In this document: in pieces, positions 18,527 through 27,173 of the stretch
How positions within the stretch are numbered: position 1 is the first letter of the stretch
Layout: the number at the start of each line of letters is the position of its first letter
Source: a bacterium
GTDB taxonomy: Bacteria; Cyanobacteriota; Vampirovibrionia; Gastranaerophilales; Gastranaerophilaceae
Assembly: GCA_017467605.1 (NCBI GenBank)
Contig: JAFUSQ010000007.1
Coordinates: 1-64,000, forward strand
Reading direction: 5' to 3'
DNA: 64,000 nucleotides
Notes under the pieces: model-generated
Databases searched by the model: none
What the model saw: only the letters and a program-made list of their open reading frames with translations
Told to the model about the DNA's origin: nothing
Program-made: the position numbers and the translations under genes

Positions 18527-18662
18527 CGTCTGTTTATAAATATACTACCTAATCTCGAGAGATAAACTTCCTATCCCAAGCATGCTCAAAAAACATGCTT
18601 TTTACAAAATTGTACACCATAGAAAAGACTTAAAGCAATAAGATTGTTAACATAAGTACATA
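18527..18662 (-). promoter_or_regulatory. nrdJ upstream region
   Basis: Minus strand: TTGCTT, 18 bp, TACAAT, then a leader with hairpin AAGCATG/CATGCTT (near 18580-18603) and an inverted repeat ATCTC-GA-GAGAT (18552-18563). No cobalamin riboswitch box or NrdR box was recognised. Confidence 0.4.
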
Positions 18663-19787
18663 TTATTTTGCCATGTCATATACGGCTTTTGCTGCAGATG
18701 AATAAGGCTCAACTATTCCGTCATGGAATAATACAGGATAAATGTCAGTAATATCTTTGTCTTTGACCTTGCAGGTTTTATCAATATAATATCTTGAGCC
18801 TGCTTTATTCGTTCCTTCCGAACAATCAATTTCTCTATTAGGTAAAGATGTTCCATTTACATCTATAATTCCATAGCATGCTGTACCAAACCCATCATCT
18901 GTTATTCCTGCCCTAAGTCCATTACCTGTGCAGGGATGTTCACCTATTGCAGATGATAAAACTAAAAGAGTCCCGTCAGAAAACTGAAATGTTGGATTTT
19001 TTTCAAAGTTTTTTAAAGAGTATGTATTGTCTAAATACGGAGAATACGGCTCGTATTTACCCCCGTTTTTAACTTTTAAATTTGAATTTCCGTAATAAAA
19101 TGTTGCACCTTTTAATGTGCCGTTTAGTAGTGCACAAATTGATTGAACACTTTCAGGGTTGTCGCTTCCTGAGTTTGCATTGCACGTTTTATTAATTCCT
19201 GCATAGTCAAAACCGTATTGAGCTTCAGCCATTCTACCCGCATTGCTTAAAGTCGCAATAGTTTTTTTAAAGGTTGATTTATATTGTCTGGCTTTTGTAT
19301 TAGTGATGATTGTCGGAATTGTCATTGCTGCAACAACGCCGATTACACCGATTGTTATTAATACTTCTGCCAATGTAAACCCCGCGGAGCGCAGTAGTCG
19401 TGGAGTCTTGCCAAAGTTGTCAGCAGAATACCCACTCTGGTGAGGAGTGAAGGCAGCCTTTTTGCACCCTCTCCCTAACCATATGCGACTCGTTATCACT
19501 CCCTGCACGCAGTTTCGCTCAAAATTTTTGTCATTCTGAACTTGATTCAGAATCTTCAAAAATTTTAGCTCTGCTAGTGTCCCACAAGGGGAGAGGAAAC
19601 TATCCTTATACCCTCTCCCGCCGTTGTAGACCTCGCGATGCTCGCTAACAACGGCGACATCTCCCAGTGGGAGAGGTTGAATATTTTCAGTTACGCAAGG
19701 GGCGAGGGAAGTATTTTTACCTTTCATCAGTCTTATGTCCTTTTTGTAGTCACCTGTATTTTGCAGTTTATTCATATCAAACTTCAT
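18663..19787 (-). CDS. Prepilin-type pseudopilin P4 with repeat-expanded leader
   Basis: The open frame has 374 codons but the prepilin site G136/F137 (SAGFTLAEVLITIGVIG) is preceded by a very long N-terminal region. This region is the translation of interspersed repeats: a cctctccc-type element, a TGTCATTCTGAACTTG-type palindrome (19529-19555), another GC-rich element, then the NFGKTPRLLRSAG segment shared with P2. The mature part is a normal pseudopilin with FSDG, IIDVNGTSLPNREIDC and a C-terminal AAKAVYDMAK. No ribosome site stands before ATG 19787; AAAAGGA before the in-frame ATG at 19727 is an alternative start. Promoter and divergent R4 are intact, so the gene may be expressed despite the expansion. 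Confidence 0.85.
   Translation of the reverse strand: MKFDMNKLQNTGDYKKDIRLMKGKNTSLAPCVTENIQPLPLGDVAVVSEHREVYNGGRGYKDSFLSPCGTLAELKFLKILNQVQNDKNFERNCVQGVITSRIWLGRGCKKAAFTPHQSGYSADNFGKTPRLLRSAGFTLAEVLITIGVIGVVAAMTIPTIITNTKARQYKSTFKKTIATLSNAGRMAEAQYGFDYAGINKTCNANSGSDNPESVQSICALLNGTLKGATFYYGNSNLKVKNGGKYEPYSPYLDNTYSLKNFEKNPTFQFSDGTLLVLSSAIGEHPCTGNGLRAGITDDGFGTACYGIIDVNGTSLPNREIDCSEGTNKAGSRYYIDKTCKVKDKDITDIYPVLFHDGIVEPYSSAAKAVYDMAK
19441..19720. repeat. Repeat cluster inside P4 leader
   Basis: Nested GC-rich inverted elements (ccctctcccgccgttg..caacggcgac, ctcccagtgggagagg, aaggggcgaggg) and one TGTCATTCTGAACTTG palindrome at 19529-19555. All are read in frame in the P4 leader without a stop codon. 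Confidence 0.8.
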
Positions 19788-19862
19788 TATAAATTTATAC
19801 TTTAATTTTAAATTAATTATTTAAAATTGTCAATCCTAATTTAAATTAGCTATTCTTTTGGT
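19788..19862. promoter_or_regulatory. Divergent P4/R4 control region with two palindromes
   Basis: Minus strand TTGACA (19828-19833), 17 bp, TAAAAT (19805-19810) for P4. A 10-bp perfect inverted repeat AATTTTAAAT (19804-19813) / ATTTAAAATT (19819-19828) spans the spacer and -10. On the plus strand TTGTCA (19827-19832), 18 bp, TATTCT (19851-19856) serves R4, so the two -35 boxes overlap. A second perfect palindrome CTAATTTAAATTAG (19836-19849) sits between the R4 boxes. Confidence 0.78.
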
Positions 19863-20075
19863 ATGGTGTTATGTAATGAAATTAAAAAACTTTTAGTAGA
19901 CTGCGACATTACTTTGACGCAGCTTGCTCGTATAATTGCGGAGAAAAAAGGAAAGCATTATACTATTCAGAATTTGTCGCAAAAACTCCGAAATAATACT
20001 TTAAATTCAACTGAAATTGATATTATAATGGAAGCTCTCGGTTATAGAATAATTTTTTATCCGAAGGATATTTGA
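19863..20075 (+). CDS. Small HTH regulator R4 divergent from P4
   Basis: A 70-residue single-domain protein of the same type as R1 and R6: ITLTQLARIIAEKKGKHYTIQNLSQKLRNNTL, with an expanded turn holding GKHYT, then MEALGYRIIFY. No second domain. TATTCT ends 6 nt before the ATG and no ribosome site fits, so translation is probably leaderless. A 14-bp palindrome inside its own promoter suggests autoregulation. Confidence 0.8.
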   Translation: MVLCNEIKKLLVDCDITLTQLARIIAEKKGKHYTIQNLSQKLRNNTLNSTEIDIIMEALGYRIIFYPKDI

Positions 20076-20135
20076 GTATTTATATATTACCTATTAAGTG
20101 GATACGTTTGTAATTTTTTATGATATTCTATAGAC

Positions 20136-21974
20136 ATGACAAGGAGAGGTTTTAGGGTTTTATTGGTCTTTGTGCTTTGTGCTTTATTGCTCAAGGCTTG
20201 TCTTGTTAAAGATGTTTCCATAAAATCCGGTGAAAATAAAAAAGGTACTGAAAAATTGGAGCAAAAAACTTATCCTTCTCCTGAAAATATTACTTTGAAC
20301 GGAGTGGATTATCTTCAATCAAAAGCACCTGTCGGAAAATTCGGAGGAGAATTTATTTCTTCCATAATCGGTGAAGGACCTAAAACTTTTAATCCTTTCA
20401 ACAGTAAAGATAATACTTCGGCGACTTTATCGGGAATTATGTATGACGGTTTGTTATCAACAGATCCGATTTCAGGAAAACCTGTTCCAAAACTTGCAAA
20501 ATCTTTTAAAATATTGCCTGACGGTAAAACTTACATAATTAATCTTCGCAAAGGAATAAAATGGTCTGACGGTATGCCGATAACTGCTGATGATGTCGTA
20601 TTTACTTGGAAAGATATAATTTTTGGAGGTCTTGGAGATACTTCGTTAAGAGATTCATTGTATATTGGGGATAAGTTGCCGTCGGTCCGAAAAATCGATA
20701 ATTATACAGTCGAATTTGTTACTCCCGAACCTTATGCACCTTTTATAAGATCGTTAAGTCAATCTATTGCCCCAAAACATTATTTTAAAAATGCCGTTAA
20801 AAAAGGTGGTTCAGCCTTTGATACTTTTCTTTCAACAAATACAAATCCTGATGAGATTGTGACTTCAGGTGCTTTTAAGCTGAAAGAATATGTTCCGGCT
20901 CAGCGTGTTGTTTATGTCCGTAATCCAAATTATTACGAAATAAATACAAAGGACGAAAAGCTTCCTTATTTAGACAGACTTATTTATCTTATTGTCGGAG
21001 ATTTGAATAACGAGGTTTTAAAATTTGAAGCAAAAGAGCTTGATGTGATAAATCTTCAAGGAGCAAAAGTTGCAAGGTATAAATCACTTGAACCTCATTC
21101 GGATTTCAAATTGTATAATTTAGGCCCGACAACAGGAACAATGTATTTGTCTTTGAATTTAAACAACAGAAAGGATTCTAAGGGTAAATGGTATGTTAAT
21201 CCCGTAAAACAAAAATGGTTTCAGGATTTGAACTTCAGAAAGGCTGTGGATTATGCTATTGACAGACGTAATATGGTGTTTAACATTGCAAACGGTATTG
21301 GAGAACCCTTATTCACTCCTGAAAGTTTAAATTCAATTTATCTTAATAAAAATTTGAAGTCTTATGAAAAAGATTTGAGTAGATCTCGTGAATATCTTGA
21401 AAAATCAGGCTTTTACCTTAAAGATGGCAAATTGTATGATAAATCAGGTAACAGAGTAGAATTTGATTTATATACAAATGCGGGGAATACAGAGCGTGAA
21501 GCTATTGGGGTTATGGTAAAACAAGATTTGGAAGATTTAGGTATGAAGGTTAATTTCAAACCTATTGAGTTTAATTCTCTTGTAAATAAACTTGTTAGCA
21601 CTTTTGACTGGGATATGGTTATAATGGGACTTACGGGCTCTCCTTTAGAACCAAACGGCGGCAAAAATGTCTGGTTGTCGGACGGACGTTTGCACCTTTT
21701 TAATATGAGAACCCCCAAGGAAGGGAAAAAAGGAATATTACCGTGGGAAAAAGAGTTGGATAATTTGTTTGACAAAGGTGCTCTTGCAACAAAATTTGAA
21801 GATAGAAAAAAATATTATGACAGATATCAGGAAATAGTTTATAATCAAAAGCCTATGATTTATATTTATTCCCCCGTTATAATTGTTGCAATAAGGAATA
21901 AATTTAAAAACATTTATCCGTCAAGTTTGAATGGTTTGACACATAATCTTGAGGAAATTTATACAGATGAATGA
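20136..21974 (+). CDS. ABC transporter substrate-binding lipoprotein, peptide/oligopeptide family
   Basis: A 612-residue family 5 solute-binding protein (OppA/DppA/YejA type). The N-terminal hydrophobic segment ends LLLKAC, a plausible lipobox with the lipid-modified Cys about residue 22. The family motif ITADDVVFTWKD and the GIKWSDG stretch before it are clear. It binds peptides or similar solutes in the periplasm for the two permeases downstream. No ribosome site precedes the ATG; TATTCT lies 6 nt upstream, which would give a leaderless mRNA. It overlaps the next gene by 8 bp. No ATPase subunit is encoded here. Confidence 0.93.
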   Translation: MTRRGFRVLLVFVLCALLLKACLVKDVSIKSGENKKGTEKLEQKTYPSPENITLNGVDYLQSKAPVGKFGGEFISSIIGEGPKTFNPFNSKDNTSATLSGIMYDGLLSTDPISGKPVPKLAKSFKILPDGKTYIINLRKGIKWSDGMPITADDVVFTWKDIIFGGLGDTSLRDSLYIGDKLPSVRKIDNYTVEFVTPEPYAPFIRSLSQSIAPKHYFKNAVKKGGSAFDTFLSTNTNPDEIVTSGAFKLKEYVPAQRVVYVRNPNYYEINTKDEKLPYLDRLIYLIVGDLNNEVLKFEAKELDVINLQGAKVARYKSLEPHSDFKLYNLGPTTGTMYLSLNLNNRKDSKGKWYVNPVKQKWFQDLNFRKAVDYAIDRRNMVFNIANGIGEPLFTPESLNSIYLNKNLKSYEKDLSRSREYLEKSGFYLKDGKLYDKSGNRVEFDLYTNAGNTEREAIGVMVKQDLEDLGMKVNFKPIEFNSLVNKLVSTFDWDMVIMGLTGSPLEPNGGKNVWLSDGRLHLFNMRTPKEGKKGILPWEKELDNLFDKGALATKFEDRKKYYDRYQEIVYNQKPMIYIYSPVIIVAIRNKFKNIYPSSLNGLTHNLEEIYTDE

Positions 21975-22941
21975 AACGCTTAAATATATATTAAAAAGAA
22001 TAGTTCAGACGATACCATTATTAATTATGGTATCTTTGATAAGCTTTTTCATAATAAGATTATCTCCGGTTGATCCTTTAGCTGAATTAAAATTAAATCC
22101 TTCAGTTTCTCCTGTTACGGTAGAAAAAGAACGTCAGCGTTTGGGGTTAGACAAACCTATAATTGTTCAGTACGGGAAGTGGGCTTGGTCTTTTGTTCGG
22201 GGTGATTTAGGAGTTACATCAACAGGAGAAAGAGTTAGTCAAAAATTAAAAGAAAGAATTCCTAATACGTTGTTGTTGACTACAATTGTAATTCTTTTGA
22301 CATGGCTGGTCGGAGTTCCTCTCGGTATTATTGCCGCAGTAAATTGGAAAACTCCGTTTGACAGAATTTTAACGGTTTTGACAAGTATTGGTATGGCAAT
22401 TCCTTCATTTTTCTTTGCGGTATTGCTTTTAATGTTTGCTGTAAAAACCGGTTGGTTTCCTATAGGCGGTTTAACGAGTCCGAATTTTTCTCAAATGTCA
22501 TTTTGTGGAAAATTTACGGATATTTCATATCACTTGGTTTTGCCTGTATTTGTTTTGTTTACAATATCTTTGGCAGGCTTGCAAAGACAAATGAGGGCGA
22601 ATATGCTTGATGTTTTAGACAGTGATTATGTCAAGTTTGCAAGGGCAAAGGGACTATCTGAATTTAAGGTCGTATATAAGCACGCATTGAGAAATGCATT
22701 GAATCCTATGATTACTCTTTTGGGTTTTGAGTTTGCGGGATTATTAAGCGGTGCGGCATTAACTGAGTATGTATTTCAGTATCCGGGTTTGGGAAGATTG
22801 ATTTTGGAAGCCGTTTTGAAATCAGATATAAATCTTGTGATGGCATCATTAATGATGGGTGCCGTTATGCTTGTTTTGGGTAATTTGATTGCGGATATTC
22901 TTCTTATCATCACAGATCCGAGAATTAGGGTGAAATCATGA
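21967..22941 (+). CDS. ABC transporter permease, OppB/DppB type
   Basis: A 324-residue inner-membrane permease. It has the N-terminal RIVQTIPLLIMVSLISFFIIRLSP segment with the first membrane helix, five further helices, and the cytoplasmic EAA-type loop ARAKGLSEFKVVYKHALRNALNPM that contacts the ATPase. The ATG at 21967 is used rather than TTG 21949 because family members start just before the first helix and a GAGG lies upstream. It overlaps both neighbours by a few bases, consistent with translational coupling. Confidence 0.94.
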   Translation: MNETLKYILKRIVQTIPLLIMVSLISFFIIRLSPVDPLAELKLNPSVSPVTVEKERQRLGLDKPIIVQYGKWAWSFVRGDLGVTSTGERVSQKLKERIPNTLLLTTIVILLTWLVGVPLGIIAAVNWKTPFDRILTVLTSIGMAIPSFFFAVLLLMFAVKTGWFPIGGLTSPNFSQMSFCGKFTDISYHLVLPVFVLFTISLAGLQRQMRANMLDVLDSDYVKFARAKGLSEFKVVYKHALRNALNPMITLLGFEFAGLLSGAALTEYVFQYPGLGRLILEAVLKSDINLVMASLMMGAVMLVLGNLIADILLIITDPRIRVKS

Positions 22942-24008
22942 TTAAAGAAGTTATAAAACAATTATGGAAAGATAAATTTTCAAGAATTGCGCTGATTATT
23001 CTTGGAATAATTTATGCAATGTTGTTTTTTGCTGATTTTATTGCCCCTTATACTAAAGATTTTTCAGACAGAACTATGGCGTATGTTCCGCCGTCAAAAA
23101 TTTTCACGATAACACCTGACGGAAAGCTTTCCAAACCTTATACTTATAATTTTGTCAGAGAATTTGATTCTGATACTCTTGAAATTAAATATAAACTTGA
23201 TAGAAAACAAAAACACTATGTTAAATTTTTTGCAAAAGGTCAGCCATACAAATTTTTAGGCTTAATACCTATGGAAAGGCATTTGTTTACGACTGATTCA
23301 GATGGCAGAATTTTTCTGTTGGGCACTGATATTAACGGCAGAGATGTCTTTTCAAGATTGCTTTTTGGCGGTAGAATTTCAATGACAATAGGTTTCCTCG
23401 CGCTATTTGTATTGTTTCCGATAGGTCTTTTGTACGGTGGAATTTCGGGATATTTCGGAGGAAAGGTTGATGCTGTTATGATGCGGTTTGCAGAAGCCGT
23501 AATGTCTATTCCGAGTTTTTATTTATTGATTATTTTGGCATCTGTTTTGCCGTCGGGAATGACAAGTACTCAAAGATTTATGCTGATTGTACTAATTTTA
23601 GCTTTGATTGGCTGGGCCGGTTTTGCAAGGGTTGTAAGAGGTATGGTTTTATCAGTTAAAAATCAGGAGTACGTTCAGGCAGCAAAATCAATAGGGGCAT
23701 CAAATTTGAGAATAATAATAAAACATATTCTTCCTCAAACGACAAGTTTTGTGATTGTTGCAATGACATTATCCGTTCCTTCTTACATTTTATCGGAATC
23801 AGGTTTAAGCTTTTTAGGTTTAGGGATTCAGCAGCCTGATGCAAGTTGGGGAAATATGCTGAAAGAAGCTCAAGAATTTACAAATATTTTATACAGACCT
23901 TGGCTTCTTACTCCCGGATTTTTAATTTTTGTATCAGTTTTGGCATTTAACTTAATAGGTGATACAATAAGAGATATTCTTGATCCGCAAAGTAAAGTAA
24001 GAGGATAA
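22938..24008 (+). CDS. ABC transporter permease, OppC/DppC (YejE-like) type
   Basis: A 356-residue second permease. The first helix (about 18-35) is followed by a long periplasmic insertion, residues about 50-130, before LLGTDINGRDVFSRLLFGGR, the conserved OppC entry segment. The EAA-type loop is AAKSIGASNLRIIIKHILPQT. Such an insertion is known in YejE-like permeases. The start overlaps the previous stop (ATGA). The ATPase subunits must be encoded elsewhere. Confidence 0.93.
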   Translation: MIKEVIKQLWKDKFSRIALIILGIIYAMLFFADFIAPYTKDFSDRTMAYVPPSKIFTITPDGKLSKPYTYNFVREFDSDTLEIKYKLDRKQKHYVKFFAKGQPYKFLGLIPMERHLFTTDSDGRIFLLGTDINGRDVFSRLLFGGRISMTIGFLALFVLFPIGLLYGGISGYFGGKVDAVMMRFAEAVMSIPSFYLLIILASVLPSGMTSTQRFMLIVLILALIGWAGFARVVRGMVLSVKNQEYVQAAKSIGASNLRIIIKHILPQTTSFVIVAMTLSVPSYILSESGLSFLGLGIQQPDASWGNMLKEAQEFTNILYRPWLLTPGFLIFVSVLAFNLIGDTIRDILDPQSKVRG

Positions 24009-24025
24009 ATAATGGGGGTAAAATA

Positions 24026-24706
24026 TTGAAAAAAGATTCTAAAATCGCGGTATTTATTTCGACTTGTATGATAATTGCCGGTATTTTGATGTTTTTGTAT
24101 GTGTTGCCTTTTTTATATATTTGGGCAAGTTTTGGAGAGTCTGAAAATCAGAATAAACTTGATTTAATGAAAAAATCTGTTACTTTTTCAATTTTTAAGT
24201 TCCAAAAAATTTATACAATGAACTCTGCATTGGCAAGTTTGGTATTAACAAAGGATTATTATACTGTAATCGGATATTACAAAGAATTGGAAAAATTAGA
24301 TGCTGTTGATGAAGGGAATACTTACCTTGCGGTTTATTCTTATATACAAACAGGAGAATATGACAATGCTTTAAAATATTCTCAACTGTTTGGAAATAAA
24401 GGTCAGCAGGCTCAAATTTATATAAAAATGAAAGATTTCAAAAAAGCTAAGATTCTGGTGAACGAAATGCTTAATCAAACTCCTGTTAAACCTAAGGTAT
24501 ATCGTTATAAAGCTGAAATTGAAATGGGTGAAAATAAGTGGAAAGAAGCAAATTTATCAATTGATAAAGCTTTAAAATATTCTCCTAACAGTATGGAAGC
24601 ATTGCAGGATAAGGTCCGGATTTCAAAACATTTGGGATATAAGGAAGAATATAAAAAGAATCTGAATAAATTAAAATTGTTAGAATTAAAAAGAGGAAAT
24701 ATATAA
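24026..24706 (+). CDS. Membrane-anchored TPR protein
   Basis: A 226-residue protein with one membrane helix (about residues 8-32) followed by tetratricopeptide-like helical pairs (NTYLAVYSYIQTGEYDNALKYSQLFGN, WKEANLSIDKALKYSPNSMEAL). TTG start with GGGGGT at a normal distance. It sits 17 bp after the permease gene and 2 bp before the MgtC gene, so it is probably cotranscribed. Likely a scaffold; partner unknown. Confidence 0.75.
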   Translation: MKKDSKIAVFISTCMIIAGILMFLYVLPFLYIWASFGESENQNKLDLMKKSVTFSIFKFQKIYTMNSALASLVLTKDYYTVIGYYKELEKLDAVDEGNTYLAVYSYIQTGEYDNALKYSQLFGNKGQQAQIYIKMKDFKKAKILVNEMLNQTPVKPKVYRYKAEIEMGENKWKEANLSIDKALKYSPNSMEALQDKVRISKHLGYKEEYKKNLNKLKLLELKRGNI

Positions 24707-24708
24707 TT

Positions 24709-25440
24709 ATGGATTGGGCGCACATAATAAATGTTGATTTTTTTATAAGGGTTACGGTTGCCGTGGTATTTGGCTTCTGTATAGGGCTGGAGCGTGAAAT
24801 TACTAATAAGTATGCAGGTTTAAGAACTCATATTCTTGTATGTTTGGGTGCTTGTGTATTTACATTAATATCAATTTACGGCTTTCCGACATTTGCGCCG
24901 GGAGATAATGTTGATCCTTATCAGGCAACAGGAATAAGAGATACGGCAAGGGTTGCCGCTCAAATTGTTACAGGTATCGGTTTTATTGGTGCGGGTACCG
25001 TATTAAGAAACGGCCCGATTGTATTAGGGTTAACAACGGCTGCGACTTTGTGGATTGCGGCAAGTATAGGTATGGCATGCGGTGCAGGCATGTTTGATAT
25101 TGCATTTGCGGGTACGGTCTTGGCTATTCTTACTCTTGTAACGGTTAGGGTTTTTGAACGAAAATTCCTTCCTAATAGTACGAAAAGAACAAAACGTATT
25201 AAAATTAGCCTTGTTTGTAATGAAAATTCCGTTGATGAGATACAGGATTTCGTTTTAAATAAATATAAAAACATTGTTGAATTATCTAAAAAAACGCTTG
25301 TCGCAGATTCAAACAGTATAAAATTTACCTGCGTTGTTGATATTGTTATGAAAAAAACTATTAAAGAATTGTATAAATCATTCCAAAATATTGATGGGGT
25401 TGAATCTGTTTCTATTCGAGAATTCTCTGAAATTGCTTAA
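24709..25440 (+). CDS. MgtC/SapB family membrane protein
   Basis: A 243-residue protein with several membrane helices in the N-terminal 150 residues, including the MgtC signature GFCIGLEREITNKYAGLRTHILV and GIGFIGAGTVLRNG, then a soluble C-terminal ACT-like domain (KISLVCNENSVDEI..). MgtC proteins influence magnesium and phosphate homeostasis. Last gene of the transporter cluster; its stop codon overlaps that of R5 in a shared TTAA. Confidence 0.92.
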   Translation: MDWAHIINVDFFIRVTVAVVFGFCIGLEREITNKYAGLRTHILVCLGACVFTLISIYGFPTFAPGDNVDPYQATGIRDTARVAAQIVTGIGFIGAGTVLRNGPIVLGLTTAATLWIAASIGMACGAGMFDIAFAGTVLAILTLVTVRVFERKFLPNSTKRTKRIKISLVCNENSVDEIQDFVLNKYKNIVELSKKTLVADSNSIKFTCVVDIVMKKTIKELYKSFQNIDGVESVSIREFSEIA

Positions 25441-25742
25441 TTTACGGTCTTTTCTGCTAATAATTTTACAAATTTTTTAATTACTTTTAATTCGTCTTTG
25501 TCCAGTTCGGATAGAGCGCAATCTATGTTGTCTTTAAAGTTTACAAAATCGGTTAATTCATAGTTAAGAGCTTTCCCGAGTCTTACAAGCAAATCCATTG
25601 AAGGGTAATTCCCTCCGACTTCAATTCTGCTGATTGTCTTATCTTCAACCCCGACAAGCTCGGCTAATTCGCTTTGTTTAAGACCTCTGGAAAGTCTGAA
25701 TTTCTTTACGTTATAGCCGATTTTCTTTTTTACATTATCCAT
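25437..25742 (-). CDS. XRE HTH regulator R5 divergent from P5
   Basis: A 101-residue protein: canonical XRE domain (YNVKKFRLSRGLKQSELAELVGVEDKTISRIEVGGNYPSMDLLVRLGKAL, residues 10-58) plus about 40 C-terminal helical residues. It is the longest of the nine regulators and the only one with a clear ribosome site (AAAGGA, 8 nt before ATG). Convergent with mgtC, sharing the TTAA stop. Confidence 0.88.
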   Translation of the reverse strand: MDNVKKKIGYNVKKFRLSRGLKQSELAELVGVEDKTISRIEVGGNYPSMDLLVRLGKALNYELTDFVNFKDNIDCALSELDKDELKVIKKFVKLLAEKTVN

Positions 25743-25854
25743 TTAAACGTCCTTTTTGTAAACCTAATGTAAATTTTAATAGTTTTTAACTACAAATAAA
25801 TAGATTAATTGTTTATAATACTCATGTAAATAGAGTTAAGAAAGGGGTATAAAC
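25743..25854. promoter_or_regulatory. Divergent P5/R5 control region
   Basis: TATAAT (25814-25819) is the best -10 for P5; no good -35 is seen at 17 bp. TGTAAAC/T occurs three times (25757-25763, 25768-25774, 25825-25831), the first two 11 bp apart, one on each side of the P5 promoter. A GAAAGGGG ribosome site precedes P5. Confidence 0.5.
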
Positions 25855-26670
25855 ATGAAAAAGTATTACAAGTTTTTACGTAAGTCATTAGTTGAACTAA
25901 AGAAAAATGATGGGTTTACATTGGCTGAAGTGTTGATTACATTGGGAATTATTGGTGTTGTTGCGGCAATGACAATACCTACGCTAATCGCGAACGTACA
26001 AGGACAAAGAGTCAGAAGCCAATTCAAAAAGACTCTTTCAACCCTCAACCAAGCAGGTCGTATGGCTCAAGCACAGTACGATTGGGATTTTGGTGCAGTA
26101 GAAGGTGCCGGTGGTGATAATTCATGTGCTGCGGATAACCCTGAAACGACAAAAACGATGTGTGCACTACTCAATGGAACTTTAAAAGGAAGAAGCTATA
26201 ACGGAGTGTCTAATACTTATTATAAAGATAATGTAACAAAATTATATTCGGGTTTTAGTAATAAAAGTGACATGCTTGCAAGCGATTATCTTGTATATCA
26301 GCTAACTGATAGTGCGATATTTGGTTTTTATAGAGGTGGTTCAAGTGGTCCTGTAGGTAATTGTACATTACCTACAGGAAATGTGTTGAATTCAACAGTA
26401 CTATCAACTTATGGAGTTGTTTATGGCGGTTCTCAGGGGATGCAGACAAGATTAGGATTAAAGCAGTGTATAGGATTTATTGATGTAAACGGAATTTCAT
26501 TACCAAACAAAGAAGTAACATGCGCAGACGGTTCTACAGTATTAGACCCGCAAAATCCTTGTGTTGTAAGTAATAAAAATCTAGGTGATATAATTCCTGT
26601 AGTATTCCATGACGGAGTTGTAGAACCCGCCACAAACGCAGTCAAATACCTTTTGAATACTGCAAAATAG
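25855..26670 (+). CDS. Prepilin-type pseudopilin P5 (paralogue of P3)
   Basis: A 271-residue pseudopilin: leader MKKYYKFLRKSLVELKKNDG, cleavage G20/F21, FTLAEVLITLGIIG, then the stretch NVQGQRVRSQFKKTLSTLNQ shared with P3. The middle third is unrelated to P3, and the end (LKQCIGFIDVNGISLPN..YLLNTAK) is again almost the same, also at DNA level. This mosaic suggests exchange of central segments between paralogues. It lies in inverted orientation to P3, about 10 kb away. The stop overlaps GGGGTAAAT and is followed by the same GTCGGCAT hairpin as P3. Confidence 0.94.
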   Translation: MKKYYKFLRKSLVELKKNDGFTLAEVLITLGIIGVVAAMTIPTLIANVQGQRVRSQFKKTLSTLNQAGRMAQAQYDWDFGAVEGAGGDNSCAADNPETTKTMCALLNGTLKGRSYNGVSNTYYKDNVTKLYSGFSNKSDMLASDYLVYQLTDSAIFGFYRGGSSGPVGNCTLPTGNVLNSTVLSTYGVVYGGSQGMQTRLGLKQCIGFIDVNGISLPNKEVTCADGSTVLDPQNPCVVSNKNLGDIIPVVFHDGVVEPATNAVKYLLNTAK

Positions 26671-27050
26671 GGGTAAATTTACGGTCGGCATTGCTATGCC
26701 GACCTACACTACTTCCCTCCCCAATGGGGGAGGGGTAGGGTGGAGTGGGGTGCGATTGTTTATTCAAACAAACTGTTCCCCATCGGCACTTCGTGCCACT
26801 TCCCCCATTGGGGAAGATTAACTTTGTTCCTCCCCGGAGGGGGAGGCTAGGAGGGGTGCGGCTGGATTGCTTTGGTCGTTCCTCCCTCGCAATGACATTT
26901 ACGATTTATTAATCTGTGCTTTAGCACCGTATTGGACTTAACGGTCTTAACGGTCTTAACGGACTTTGAACTATATTGTGATTCTTCGGGCTTTGCCCTC
27001 TGAATGACATTAGGTTAAATTCTTAGTGCCTTATTAACTTGATAACTTAC
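26671..27050. repeat. Repeat-rich block, right arm of inverted duplication
   Basis: No gene. Order: hairpin GTCGGCAT/ATGCCGAC (26684-26703); ccctccccaatgggggaggg and related GC-rich elements (26715-26860); a GTCATTGCGAGGGAGG element on the minus strand (about 26865-26903); the gatttattaatctgtgc segment; taacggtct tandem units; and a minus-strand GTCATTCAGAG..GAAGAATCACAATATAG element (26960-27030). The same set occurs inverted at 14695-15213. Confidence 0.8.
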
Positions 27051-27118
27051 TTTATTCTGCCATAAAGAATGACAAAATTTTTGCCTTATATTCTATTATA
27101 AACAAATTTAACAATACC

Positions 27119-27173
27119 TTTACAATGAGTTTTCTTTAGGCTAGAATCAGGCAAAGAGTAAAGGGAGATTATT
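27119..27173 (+). promoter_or_regulatory. pyrH operon promoter
   Basis: TTTACA (27119-27124), 17 bp, TAGAAT (27142-27147), about 20 bp before the ribosome site AAGGGAG of pyrH. Confidence 0.7.

Noticed and set aside
18527-18662. Cobalamin riboswitch upstream of nrdJ
   Set aside because: The leader is short and no B12-box-like sequence was found; only simple hairpins are seen.
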